This document shows, piece after piece, positions 25,239 to 32,977 of a DNA stretch of 64,000 nucleotides (its first letter is position 1; each line of letters starts with the position of its first letter). The translations under genes were made by a program, and so were the position numbers. The notes beneath the pieces are model-generated. The model ran no database searches. It was not told the origin of the DNA and saw only the letters and a program-made list of their open reading frames with translations. This DNA comes from JBBROS01 sp965260935 (GTDB lineage Bacteria > Pseudomonadota > Alphaproteobacteria > Acetobacterales > Acetobacteraceae). Location of the stretch: positions 1,922,001-1,986,000 of the forward strand of contig OZ253374.1 of assembly GCA_965260935.1 (NCBI GenBank). Direction: 5' to 3'.

Positions 25239-26630
25239 GTGGCCCGGCGCCGCAGCCAAGGCGAGACGCTCAATCCGTGGCCCGGCTACGTGGACGCGCT
25301 GTCCACGCTGCTCATGGTCATCATCTTCGTGCTGCTGGTCTTTGTTCTCGCCCAGGCTTTCCTCTCGGTCGCCCTTTCGGGCCGGGACCGCGCGCTCGAC
25401 CGGCTGAACCGGCAAGTCGCCGAACTGACCGACATGCTCTCGCTCGAACGCGGGCGCTCCGGCGAGCTGGGGCAATCGCTTGCGCGGGCGAACCGCGAAT
25501 TGACCCTGGCCAACCAAGCCAAGGAGGGCCTGACGCGCGAGCTGTCCAGCTTGCGCGAACAGGAAAGCCGGACCCTCGCCGACCGCGATGCGCTGAAGGC
25601 CGAACGCGACCGCCTGTCAGCCCGTCTGGCGGATGCGGCGCTTCAGGCGCAATCGGCGGCGGCTCGCAACGAGCAATTGCAGGCCCGGGTCGCCGAGACC
25701 GCCGGGCAAACCGAGAAAGCCGGCCAGGAAGCAGCCGATCTCGCCGCCTCGCTCGCCGAAGCCAAGCGCCAGCTCCAAACCGTTCAGGCCGAGCTCGATA
25801 GAACCGTGCAGGCCGACAAGGCGACGGTGGAGGCGAAACTCGCCGACCTGGCACGGCTGGGCAACCAACTCCAGGCCTTGACCGCCCTGCGCGACCAGCT
25901 CGAGCGGCAGGCGCAGGATGCGGCGGTCCGGGCGACAACGGCGGAGGAACGCGCTCAAGCCGTTGCCGTGGCGTTGGACAACGAGAAGAAGCTGGGCGAC
26001 AGCGCCCGCGCCCAGGTCGCTTTGCTGGCGCAGCAGGTAGAGGACTTGCGCGCTCAACTCGCCCAGCTTTCCGCGGCGCTTGACGCGACCTCCAAGGCAG
26101 AGGCCGAGAAAGACGCGCAGATTTCCAACCTGGGATCAAAGCTGAATGCCGCGCTTGCCTCGAAAGTCCAGGAGTTGCAGCGCTACCGCAGCGAGTTTTT
26201 CGGCCGCCTGCGCGACGTGCTGGCCGGGCGTCCGGGCATTCAGATCGTCGGCGACCGCTTCGTGTTCCAAAGCGAGGTGCTGTTCCCGGCCGGCAGCGCC
26301 GACCTGACGCCGCAAGGCGAGGATCAGATCCGCAAGCTCGCCGCCACGTTGAAGGACATCACGACCGAAATCCCGAAAGACGTGAATTGGCTCTTGCGCG
26401 TCGATGGCCACGCCGACAAGCAGAAGCTCGGTCGTGGGCAGTTCGCCAGCAACTGGGAGCTATCCGCGCAGCGGGCCATCAACGTCGTGAAGCTGCTGGT
26501 GGACGAAGGCGTTGCGCCCGACCGCTTGGCCGCGACCGGCTTCGGCGAATACCAGCCGCTCGACCCCGCCGACACTCCGCAAGCCTACGCGAAGAACCGG
26601 CGGATCGAGATCCGGCTTACTGACCGCTAG
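25239..26630 (+). CDS. MotB-like OmpA-domain protein with long coiled coil
   Basis: 463 residues, GTG 25239. A short N-terminus leads to one membrane span whose start carries the proton-binding type Asp (GYVDALSTLLMVIIFVLLVF). Residues about 50-310 form a long Ala/Gln/Glu-rich coiled coil, and the end is an OmpA peptidoglycan-binding domain (FPAGSADLTPQGEDQI, then GHADKQKL and ELSAQRAINVVKLL). It is the natural partner of the MotA-like protein; the coiled coil sets the reach to the wall. The last 14 bases overlap the convergent rpmE. Confidence 0.85.
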   Translation: MARRRSQGETLNPWPGYVDALSTLLMVIIFVLLVFVLAQAFLSVALSGRDRALDRLNRQVAELTDMLSLERGRSGELGQSLARANRELTLANQAKEGLTRELSSLREQESRTLADRDALKAERDRLSARLADAALQAQSAAARNEQLQARVAETAGQTEKAGQEAADLAASLAEAKRQLQTVQAELDRTVQADKATVEAKLADLARLGNQLQALTALRDQLERQAQDAAVRATTAEERAQAVAVALDNEKKLGDSARAQVALLAQQVEDLRAQLAQLSAALDATSKAEAEKDAQISNLGSKLNAALASKVQELQRYRSEFFGRLRDVLAGRPGIQIVGDRFVFQSEVLFPAGSADLTPQGEDQIRKLAATLKDITTEIPKDVNWLLRVDGHADKQKLGRGQFASNWELSAQRAINVVKLLVDEGVAPDRLAATGFGEYQPLDPADTPQAYAKNRRIEIRLTDR

Positions 26631-26850
26631 ACCGCTTGCCAAGCCCGGCGAACTTCTTGTTGAACTTCGCGACCTGTCCGCCCGTGTCCATCATGCGCTG
26701 CACGCCGGTCCAGGCCGGGTGGCTCTTGGGGTCGATGTCCAGGCGAATCGTGTCGCCCGGCTTCCCGGCGCAGGAGCGGGTCTTGTAGCTGGTCCCGTCC
26801 GTCATGATGATGTTGATCTCGTGGTAGTCGGGGTGAATGCCGTTCTTCAT
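26617..26850 (-). CDS. rpmE: 50S ribosomal protein L31
   Basis: 77 residues from ATG 26850. MKNGIHPDYHEINIIMTDG and KTRSCAGKPGDTIRLDID are standard L31, and SHPAWTGVQ with GGQVAKFNKKFAGL follow the family end. Only one Cys is present, so this is the C-minus form that does not hold a structural zinc, as is common in alphaproteobacteria. It overlaps the 3' end of the convergent MotB-like gene by 14 bases. Confidence 0.96.
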   Translation of the reverse strand: MKNGIHPDYHEINIIMTDGTSYKTRSCAGKPGDTIRLDIDPKSHPAWTGVQRMMDTGGQVAKFNKKFAGLGKRSSGQ

Positions 26851-26986
26851 TGTCAGCCTTTCGATGCAGCCGCCGATACCGACCGGCGGAACGGCGCTGT
26901 ATAGACCGCAATCGCCTTGACTGGAACAGTCCAGGGCGTAAGGCCGGCAACCGCCGCCTCGGCTCGCAGCTTCAGGACGCCATCGC

Positions 26987-27289
26987 TCAGTAATACCGGC
27001 GCGGGCGGGGATAGAAGCCAGGAAAACCGGGCCGGTAAAGGGGCGGCGGAACGAAGGACCGGCCGCGGTAACCTCCGTAACCGTGGCGATAACGGCCGTA
27101 ACCGCGATGCCCGCCATAGCCGTGACGAAACCCGTATCCGGGAGGCCCGAACGCCCGCGGGCCAAAGCCATGGTGCCCGAACCCGTGCCCGTGCCTGTAG
27201 AACCCATGCGTCCGGGCATCCGCCTCAGTCGGCGCAACCGAATACAACGCCATGGCAGCAAGCGCGGCCACAAGCAAATTTCGCTTCAT
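26987..27289 (-). CDS. Secreted His/Gly/Tyr-rich protein
   Basis: 100 residues from ATG 27289. A Sec signal (LLVAALAAMALYSVAPTEADA) is followed by a mature part made mainly of Gly, His, Tyr, Arg and Phe in loose repeats such as HGHGFGHHGFG and RHGYGGYRG, ending in a Pro/Arg/Tyr tail. Low complexity prevents family assignment; small His-rich exported proteins of this type could bind metal. A 136-base gap before rpmE holds nothing recognisable. Confidence 0.65.
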   Translation of the reverse strand: MKRNLLVAALAAMALYSVAPTEADARTHGFYRHGHGFGHHGFGPRAFGPPGYGFRHGYGGHRGYGRYRHGYGGYRGRSFVPPPLYRPGFPGFYPRPRRYY

Positions 27290-27476
27290 CGCCTTCCTCC
27301 TTCGTTGTTAACGCGTTTCGGCGCGTGTCGTTCCGGCTTCAAACCGGAATATCGCTGCAAACAATGGCGGAATTGCGCGCCTTATGCTTTGCGACGGACA
27401 TCCGGGCGGCGCGAGCGCGCATCGGCATGAGCAACGTGTCGACTTTCCATGGATGTCGGCGCTAGACCCGGCCCCG

Positions 27477-28343
27477 ATGCAGCCAACGATTCTGTCCATC
27501 CAATCCTGGGTCGCCACCGGCCACGTCGGCAATGCCGCCGCCATGTTCCCGCTGCAACGCCTCGGCGCCGAGGTCTGGGCCGTCCACACCGTCCAATTCA
27601 GCAATCACCCCGGCCATGGCGCCTTTGCCGGCCAGGTGTTCACTGGCGCCATGGTCCGAAGCGTCATCGACGGCATCGACGCGCGCGGCCTGCTCGCCCG
27701 GTGCGACGCCGTGCTGTCCGGCTACATGGGCGACGCCGAAACCGGCGCCGCCGTTCTCCACGCGGCGCACCGGGCCAAAACTGCCAACCCGGCCTGCCTT
27801 TATTGCTGCGACCCGGTCATCGGCGACACCGGCCGCGGCGTGTTCGTCCGCCAGGGCATCCCCGAGCTGCTCGCCAGCCAAGCAGTCCCGGGCGCGGACA
27901 TCCTGACGCCGAACCAGTTCGAGCTCGAACACCTGACCGGTCTTGCCTGCCCAACCCTTGCCGCCGCCGCCGAGGCCGCCGAGACGCTGCGGGCACGGAT
28001 GACGCCGCATGGCCGCCGCACCATCCTGGTGACGAGCCTGCGGGTGTCGGACACGCCGCCCGATGAACTTGACATGCTGGCCGTCGACGACGCCGGCGCG
28101 TGGCTGCTCCGGGTGCCGCTCCTGCCGATGGACCCGAACGGCGCCGGCGACGCGGTTGCCGCCCTTTTCCTGCTTCATCTCTTGCGCACCGGCAGCGCCA
28201 AGGCAGCGGTCGAGGCCGCCGGAAGCGCCGTTGCCGGCCTGCTCCGCCGCACCGCGGCCGCGAACGCCGCCGAACTGCTGCTGATCGAGGCGCAGGAGGA
28301 GTTCGTCGCACCCTCGCAGCGCTTCACCGCCCAACGTGTCTGA
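27477..28343 (+). CDS. pdxY: Pyridoxal kinase PdxY
   Basis: 288 residues from ATG 27477, chosen because QPTILSIQSWVATGHVGNAA aligns with the PdxY N-terminus; an ATG at 27453 is also in frame and neither has a strong ribosome-binding site. Ribokinase-like features are clear: VHTVQFSNHPGH (pyridoxal pocket), YCCDPVIGDTGRG, DILTPNQFELEHLTG and the catalytic MDPNGAGDAVAALFL near the end, with the anion hole and catalytic Asp in NGAGD. It phosphorylates pyridoxal with ATP in the PLP salvage pathway. Confidence 0.93.
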   Translation: MQPTILSIQSWVATGHVGNAAAMFPLQRLGAEVWAVHTVQFSNHPGHGAFAGQVFTGAMVRSVIDGIDARGLLARCDAVLSGYMGDAETGAAVLHAAHRAKTANPACLYCCDPVIGDTGRGVFVRQGIPELLASQAVPGADILTPNQFELEHLTGLACPTLAAAAEAAETLRARMTPHGRRTILVTSLRVSDTPPDELDMLAVDDAGAWLLRVPLLPMDPNGAGDAVAALFLLHLLRTGSAKAAVEAAGSAVAGLLRRTAAANAAELLLIEAQEEFVAPSQRFTAQRV

Positions 28344-28430
28344 AATGTCATGAAACAGTCCGTTGCCTGCCCTGATCTCGCCGTGATCCGATCCTAAACG
28401 AGATGGATAACGCCGTGACGGATGGCATCA

Positions 28431-30200
28431 ATGCGTTTCTTCAGTATCTATCGGCGCGTTCTCACCTCCCTCGGCGACGACCGCCGGCTCGCAGTCATGC
28501 TGGGCGGGGCCAACGTCATCGTGGCCGGGTTGCAATTCCTCGATCCGCTGCTGTTCGGCCGCGTCATCGGCATGCTCACCAACGGCGACCGGTCGGACCC
28601 GGACGCGATGTGGGCGCAGGTCGCCGGCCTGCTCGGCGTCTGGTTCCTGGTCGGCGCGGCCTCGATCGGGGCCAACATCGCCTGCTCGCTGCATTCCGAA
28701 CGCATGGCCCACCGCAACCGGCTCAGCATCATGAGCCGTTACTTCAGCCACGTCCTTTCCCTGCCGCTTTCCTTCCACGGCGACATTCACTCCGGCCGCT
28801 TGATGAAGGTGATGCTCGGCGGGTCCGACAGCCTGTTCGGCCTGTGGCTGACCTTCTTCAAGGACCAGCTCGCCACCTATGTCGCGGTCGTCGTGCTGCT
28901 TCCGCTCACGTTCCTGCTGAACTGGCGCCTGGCCTTGACGCTCGTCATCCTGGTCGTCCTGTTCGTCGCGCTCACCGTCATCGTCGTGCAGAAAACCGAA
29001 ATGGGCCAGCGCCAGGTCGAGCACCAGAACTCCCATCTGGCCGGCACCGCGTCCGACGCCCTTTCCAACGTCCTGGTCGTGCAATCCTTCACCCGCCTCT
29101 CCGCCGAGAGCCGCCTATTCGGCCAGATCGTCGACGACGTGATCGCCAAGCAGTTCCCGGTGCTCAACTGGTGGGCCGTGGTCAACGTCCTGACCCGGGG
29201 CGCCAGCACGCTCGCCGTCATCGCCATCGTCATCGTCGGCACGCTGCTTTACCTGGACGGCCTTTCCACCGTCGGCGAGATCGTCAGCTTCATGGGTTTC
29301 GCCACCCTGCTGATCAGCCGGCTCGAGAGCGCGGTGCAGTTCGCCTCCCGCGTGTTCTTCCAGGTGCCGATCCTGGAGGACTTCTTCGAGGTGCTCGACG
29401 CCAACAGCTCGGTGCCGGAGAAGCAAGGTGCCCCCGAGCTGAAGGCCGGCCCCGGCGACGTGCAGTTCGACAACGTCTCCTTCGCCTACCCGGGCGGCCC
29501 CAACATCCTGTCCAACGTCAACTTCCAGGCCAAGCCGGGCATGTCCGTGGCCCTCGTCGGGCAGACCGGCGCCGGCAAGTCCACGGCCATGAACCTGCTC
29601 CAGCGCCTGTGGGACCCGGTCAGCGGCACGATCCGCATCGACGGCCAGGACATCCGCGACGTGACGCTCGAGAGCCTGCGCGGCTCCGTCGGCGTCGTGT
29701 TCCAGGAAAGCATGTTGTTCAACCGCTCCATCCGCGAGAACCTGCGCATCGGACGCCCCAACGCGACCGACGACGAGCTTGAGCAAGCCTGCCGCCTGGC
29801 CGACGCGCACGAGTTCATCGTCCGCCAGCCGAAAGGCTACGACACGGTGGTGGGCGAGCGCGGCTCCACCCTCTCGGGCGGCCAGCGCCAGCGCCTCGCC
29901 ATTGCCCGCGCCCTGCTCAAGGACCCTCCGATCCTCATCCTCGACGAAGCGACGAGCGCGCTCGACGCCGCGACCGAGGCCCGCGTTTCTCGCGCCATGC
30001 AGACGCTGATGCGCGGGCGCACCACGTTCATCATCGCCCACCGCCTCAGCACCGTGCGCGAAGCCGACGAGATCATGGTGTTCGACAACGGGCGCGTGGT
30101 GGAACACGGCAGTTTCGACGAGCTCCTCCACATGCGCGGCAAGTTCGCCGAACTGGTCGACACCCAGCTCTCGCCGCAACTGGCCACCGCCGCCGAGTAA
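28431..30200 (+). CDS. NdvA/ChvA-like ABC exporter (glucan export type)
   Basis: About 589 residues. ATG 28431 (MRFFSIYRRVL) fits the family start; ATG 28422 is an alternative. A six-span membrane domain fills residues 1-320. The nucleotide-binding domain follows with Walker A GQTGAGKST, signature TLSGGQRQRLAIARAL, Walker B ILILDEATSALD and the His switch FIIAHRLSTV. Sequence character and length fit the NdvA/ChvA half-transporters that export cyclic beta-1,2-glucan to the periplasm, but the glucan synthase NdvB is not in the window. A long hairpin lies just downstream. Confidence 0.88.
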   Translation: MRFFSIYRRVLTSLGDDRRLAVMLGGANVIVAGLQFLDPLLFGRVIGMLTNGDRSDPDAMWAQVAGLLGVWFLVGAASIGANIACSLHSERMAHRNRLSIMSRYFSHVLSLPLSFHGDIHSGRLMKVMLGGSDSLFGLWLTFFKDQLATYVAVVVLLPLTFLLNWRLALTLVILVVLFVALTVIVVQKTEMGQRQVEHQNSHLAGTASDALSNVLVVQSFTRLSAESRLFGQIVDDVIAKQFPVLNWWAVVNVLTRGASTLAVIAIVIVGTLLYLDGLSTVGEIVSFMGFATLLISRLESAVQFASRVFFQVPILEDFFEVLDANSSVPEKQGAPELKAGPGDVQFDNVSFAYPGGPNILSNVNFQAKPGMSVALVGQTGAGKSTAMNLLQRLWDPVSGTIRIDGQDIRDVTLESLRGSVGVVFQESMLFNRSIRENLRIGRPNATDDELEQACRLADAHEFIVRQPKGYDTVVGERGSTLSGGQRQRLAIARALLKDPPILILDEATSALDAATEARVSRAMQTLMRGRTTFIIAHRLSTVREADEIMVFDNGRVVEHGSFDELLHMRGKFAELVDTQLSPQLATAAE

Positions 30201-30204
30201 TTGC

Positions 30205-30250
30205 TGCGCCTGCACAGCGCACTGTTGCAATGGGGCGCTGTGCAGGCGCA
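30205..30250 (+). terminator. Long perfect hairpin downstream of the NdvA-like gene
   Basis: Arms 30205-30220 and 30235-30250 are perfect 16-base inverted complements (left arm TGCGCCTGCACAGCGC) with a 14-base loop, starting four bases after the stop codon. Position and strength fit a transcription terminator, but no T run follows, so it may instead protect the mRNA 3' end or act as a Rho-assisted stop. Confidence 0.55.
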
Positions 30251-30283
30251 ATGTGTCTCCAAACAATAATGCGGAGACGGACA

Positions 30284-30718
30284 ATGACAATCGCCGCCAT
30301 CCTCAAGCAAAAGGGCGCCGACGTTGCGCGGGTTGCGCCGACCGCGACAGTCGCCGACGTGGCGCAACATCTGCGCGAGAAGCGGATCGGCGCGGTTCTC
30401 GTGATGGATAGCGCCGGGCAACTGCTCGGCATCGTCAGCGAGCGCGACATTGTTTCTTGCCTGGCGAAAGAAGGCGCGCGGGTGCTGGAGATGACCGCCG
30501 CCCAACTCATGACGCGGGACTTGCATACCGCGACGCCGAAAACCTCCGTGCCGGAAGCCATGGCGCAGATGACCGAACGCCGCGTCCGTCACTTGCCTGT
30601 GCTGGATGACGGTCGCCTGGCCGGGATCGTCAGCATCGGCGACATCGTAAAGGCGCGCATCGATCAGCAGGCGCAAGAGGTTGACAGCTTGAAAGCCTAC
30701 GTCGCCGGCGCTGCCTGA
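30284..30718 (+). CDS. Two-CBS-domain protein
   Basis: 144 residues from ATG 30284, with GGAGA upstream; longer frames start inside the hairpin region. It consists almost wholly of a CBS pair: VADVAQHLREKRIGAVLVMD with GIVSERDIVSCLA, then VPEAMAQMTERRVRHLPVLD with GIVSIGDIVKARI. Stand-alone CBS pairs bind adenine nucleotides and sense energy state or regulate a partner. No partner can be inferred from the neighbours. Confidence 0.9.
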   Translation: MTIAAILKQKGADVARVAPTATVADVAQHLREKRIGAVLVMDSAGQLLGIVSERDIVSCLAKEGARVLEMTAAQLMTRDLHTATPKTSVPEAMAQMTERRVRHLPVLDDGRLAGIVSIGDIVKARIDQQAQEVDSLKAYVAGAA

Positions 30719-30784
30719 CGCCGTGCCCCAAAACGCGCCGCCGTTCTTGCTTGATTGCCGGCGTCAGTTGGGTAAAGCACTCCG

Positions 30785-31102
30785 ATGAGCACCGTCGCGA
30801 CTATTATCGTCTTTAAAGCCAAGCCCAACCAAGGGTCAGAGGTGGCCCGCCGCCTCGCCGCCGCGGCGGTGCACATCGAGCAGGAGCCGGACACGCCGCT
30901 TTGGCTCGTCATCCGCTCCGAAACTGACCGGGACACCGTTTTCGTAGTCGATCTGTTCAACGGTCCCGGCGGACGGGCGGCGCACATGAAGGGCGCCGCC
31001 GCCGAGATGGTGTTCGAAACCGTGCCACCGCTACTCGCCTCCGAGCCGGAAATCCACTCGGCGGATCTGGTGGCGCAGAAGGGCTTTCCGCGAGCCTCTT
31101 AG
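30785..31102 (+). CDS. ABM-type (antibiotic biosynthesis monooxygenase-like) protein
   Basis: 105 residues from ATG 30785. Small ferredoxin-like alpha/beta barrel subunit: VATIIVFKAKPNQGSEVARRL, IEQEPDTPLWLVIRSETD and VVDLFNGPGGRAAHMKGAAA match the ABM/quinol monooxygenase pattern. Such proteins act as small cofactor-free oxygenases or as stress proteins. Its 3' end abuts a broken hydrolase gene on the opposite strand. Confidence 0.75.
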   Translation: MSTVATIIVFKAKPNQGSEVARRLAAAAVHIEQEPDTPLWLVIRSETDRDTVFVVDLFNGPGGRAAHMKGAAAEMVFETVPPLLASEPEIHSADLVAQKGFPRAS

Positions 31103-31105
31103 CTT

Positions 31106-31500
31106 GCGGCAAACGCCTCGCCCCGCGTTCACAATCCGGACGCGCTTGCCCAATCGGAAATCGCCTTCGAGGATCAGCGTTGGCACGCTGATCGTGCTCA
31201 ATTGAGCCGTGTAATCCGGATGGATCGCGAGCGTCTCCGCACCGGCTTTGGCGCCGGCAACCGAGGCCTCGGCAAGGATGTTTTGCATGGCGGCGCCGGC
31301 CTCGGGCTGGTTGAGGAGCGTGTTGCCGGTCAGCAACTGCGCCGTGATCGTCGGGATATAGGACGCGACCCCCTTCCCGAACGCCTGAAGGACGTAGCCG
31401 GTCCACTCGCCTTGCTCGATCCGCGACGCCGTTGCCGATGGTGTCGATAAGGATTATCCCGGAGAAGCGTCCCGGCGTCTCGCGGTGGATCTCCTGGGCT
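31106..31500 (-). pseudogene. Alpha/beta hydrolase remnant, truncated and frameshifted
   Basis: Reading leftward from 31500, one frame gives SAQEIHRETPGRFSGIILIDT, the segment that normally follows the nucleophile elbow of an alpha/beta hydrolase. Near 31437 the frame shifts to SRIEQGEWTGYVLQAFGKGV and continues through LLNQPEAGAAMQNILAEASV to VPTLILEGDF, after which similarity ends. The nucleophile elbow and everything upstream are missing: homology stops inside the inverted repeat at 31487-31519. The two breaks and the frameshift mark it as a dead gene. Confidence 0.65.
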
Positions 31501-31658
31501 GATCCGGCCCGAACGAGGCATACAAGCGCGGCAGCGTTTTGCGTCCCAAGGGGGATGCAAAACGCTGCCGTCGCGCGTTCGTGCGGCCAACAAAGGCGGA
31601 ATAACCGGAAACTGCCTGATCCGCTGCATCGTTCGGGCCGGATCAGCCCAGGAGACCC
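31487..31658. repeat. Palindromic element: inverted repeats around a hairpin
   Basis: A sequence containing CGTTCGGGCCGGATCAGCCC occurs leftward in 31487-31519 and rightward in 31626-31658 (about 33 bases per arm, two or three mismatches). Between the arms, 31529-31542 and 31557-31570 form a perfect 14-base stem (left arm CGGCAGCGTTTTGC) with a 14-base loop. No transposase is encoded. The layout fits a small MITE-like element or an inversion scar; the left arm overlaps the broken hydrolase and the right arm supplies the leader of the alcohol dehydrogenase gene. Confidence 0.6.
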
Positions 31659-31661
31659 GCC

Positions 31662-32882
31662 ATGAAAGCAGTCATTTGGCACGGCGTCGGCGACATCCGC
31701 CTCGACGACGTTCCCGATCCCGCCATCCAGGAACCCACCGACGCCATTATCCGCCTCACCAGTTCCGCCATCTGCGGCACCGACTTGCATTTCGTCCGCG
31801 GCACCGTGTCCGGCATGAAGCAGGGCACGATCCTCGGCCACGAAGGCGTCGGCGTCGTCGAAGCGCTCGGCGACGACGTGCGGAATTTCGACATCGGCGA
31901 CCGGGTGGTCGTCTGCTCCACCATCGCCTGCGGCCATTGCAGCTATTGCCGCGCCGGCTACACCGCGCAATGCGACAACGCCAACCCCGGCGGCCCCTCG
32001 GCCGGCACCACCTTCTTCGGCGGCCCCGAAGCCGCCGGCGCCGTCAACGGCCTACAAGCCGAGAAGGCCCGCATCCCTTATGCCCACACCACGATGGTCA
32101 AGCTGCCCCGCGAGGTCTCGGACGAGCAGGCGATCCTCATCTCCGACATCTTTCCGACCGGCTGGTACGGCGCCGTGCTCGCCGAGGTCAGCGAAGGCGA
32201 CACCGTGGCGGTGTTTGGCTGCGGCCCGGTCGGCCAGTTCGCCATCGCGAGCTGCCGGCTCAAGAACGCCGGGCGGATCATCGCCGTGGACCAGCACCCG
32301 GACCGCCTCGCCATGGCCAGGCGCCAAGGGGCCGAGACGATCGACTTCAGCAAGGAAGACCCGATCGCCGTGATCAAGCGCCTGACCGGAGGCGCGGGCG
32401 CGGACCGGGCTATCGACGCGGTCGGCGTGGACGCGCAGCATGCCCATTCCGGCCCGGCAGCCGACGCGGCGGAGAAGCACGCGCAGGAGTTCAAGCAGGA
32501 ACTGCAACGCGTAGCGCCGGAGCAGAACCCGCAGAACGGAAACTGGGTGCCGGGCGACGCGCCGAGCCAGGTTTCGCACTGGGCCGTGGAAGGCTTGGCA
32601 AAGGCGGGCACGCTCGGGATCATCGGCGTTTACCCGCCGCAGGCGAGCAGCTTCCCGATCGGCCAGGCGATGAACAAGAACCTGACCATCGCCATGGGCA
32701 ACTGCAATCACCGGACCTACATCCCTCACCTGGTCGATTTGGTGCGGATGGGCGCGATCAACCCGACGGACATTCTGACGAAGGTCGAGCCGGTCACGTC
32801 GGCCATCGGCGCTTACGAGCAGTTCGACAAGCGCCAGCCGGGCTGGATGAAGGTGGAGTTGATGCCTCAGGCAGCCGAGTAG
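31662..32882 (+). CDS. Zinc-dependent alcohol dehydrogenase (formaldehyde-dehydrogenase-like)
   Basis: 406 residues, ATG 31662, with CAGGAGA upstream lying inside the inverted-repeat arm. MDR superfamily: catalytic zinc Cys in AICGTDLHF, GHEGVG, structural zinc cysteines in CGHCSYCRAGYTAQC, and the NAD fold VAVFGCGPVGQFAI. The insert after the Rossmann fold (HAHSGPAADAAEKHAQEF) and total length match the glutathione-independent formaldehyde dehydrogenase-like subgroup rather than short alcohol dehydrogenases. It oxidises an alcohol or aldehyde with NAD; the true substrate is unknown. Confidence 0.9.
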   Translation: MKAVIWHGVGDIRLDDVPDPAIQEPTDAIIRLTSSAICGTDLHFVRGTVSGMKQGTILGHEGVGVVEALGDDVRNFDIGDRVVVCSTIACGHCSYCRAGYTAQCDNANPGGPSAGTTFFGGPEAAGAVNGLQAEKARIPYAHTTMVKLPREVSDEQAILISDIFPTGWYGAVLAEVSEGDTVAVFGCGPVGQFAIASCRLKNAGRIIAVDQHPDRLAMARRQGAETIDFSKEDPIAVIKRLTGGAGADRAIDAVGVDAQHAHSGPAADAAEKHAQEFKQELQRVAPEQNPQNGNWVPGDAPSQVSHWAVEGLAKAGTLGIIGVYPPQASSFPIGQAMNKNLTIAMGNCNHRTYIPHLVDLVRMGAINPTDILTKVEPVTSAIGAYEQFDKRQPGWMKVELMPQAAE

Positions 32883-32911
32883 TTCTCTCCGGCAGGGCAC
32901 CGCGGGTTTCC

Positions 32912-32956
32912 AATCGGCCGCACTCGTTTATGGTTCACGTAGCAGTGCGGCCGATT
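32912..32956 (+). terminator. Perfect 13-base inverted repeat between adh and the M20 gene
   Basis: AATCGGCCGCACT at 32912-32924 pairs exactly with 32944-32956 across a 19-base loop. It lies 30 bases after the dehydrogenase stop and 21 bases before the next start. No T run follows. It could be a terminator for the first gene or a regulatory site for the second. Confidence 0.5.
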
Positions 32957-32977
32957 TCGGCCAAAGCAGGAGCGCCC

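Noticed and set aside
24056..26630. MotA/MotB-like pair as a Zorya (ZorA/ZorB) anti-phage system
   Set aside because: No ZorC, ZorD or ZorE gene is present, and the pair is coupled to housekeeping and envelope genes, not to a defence island.
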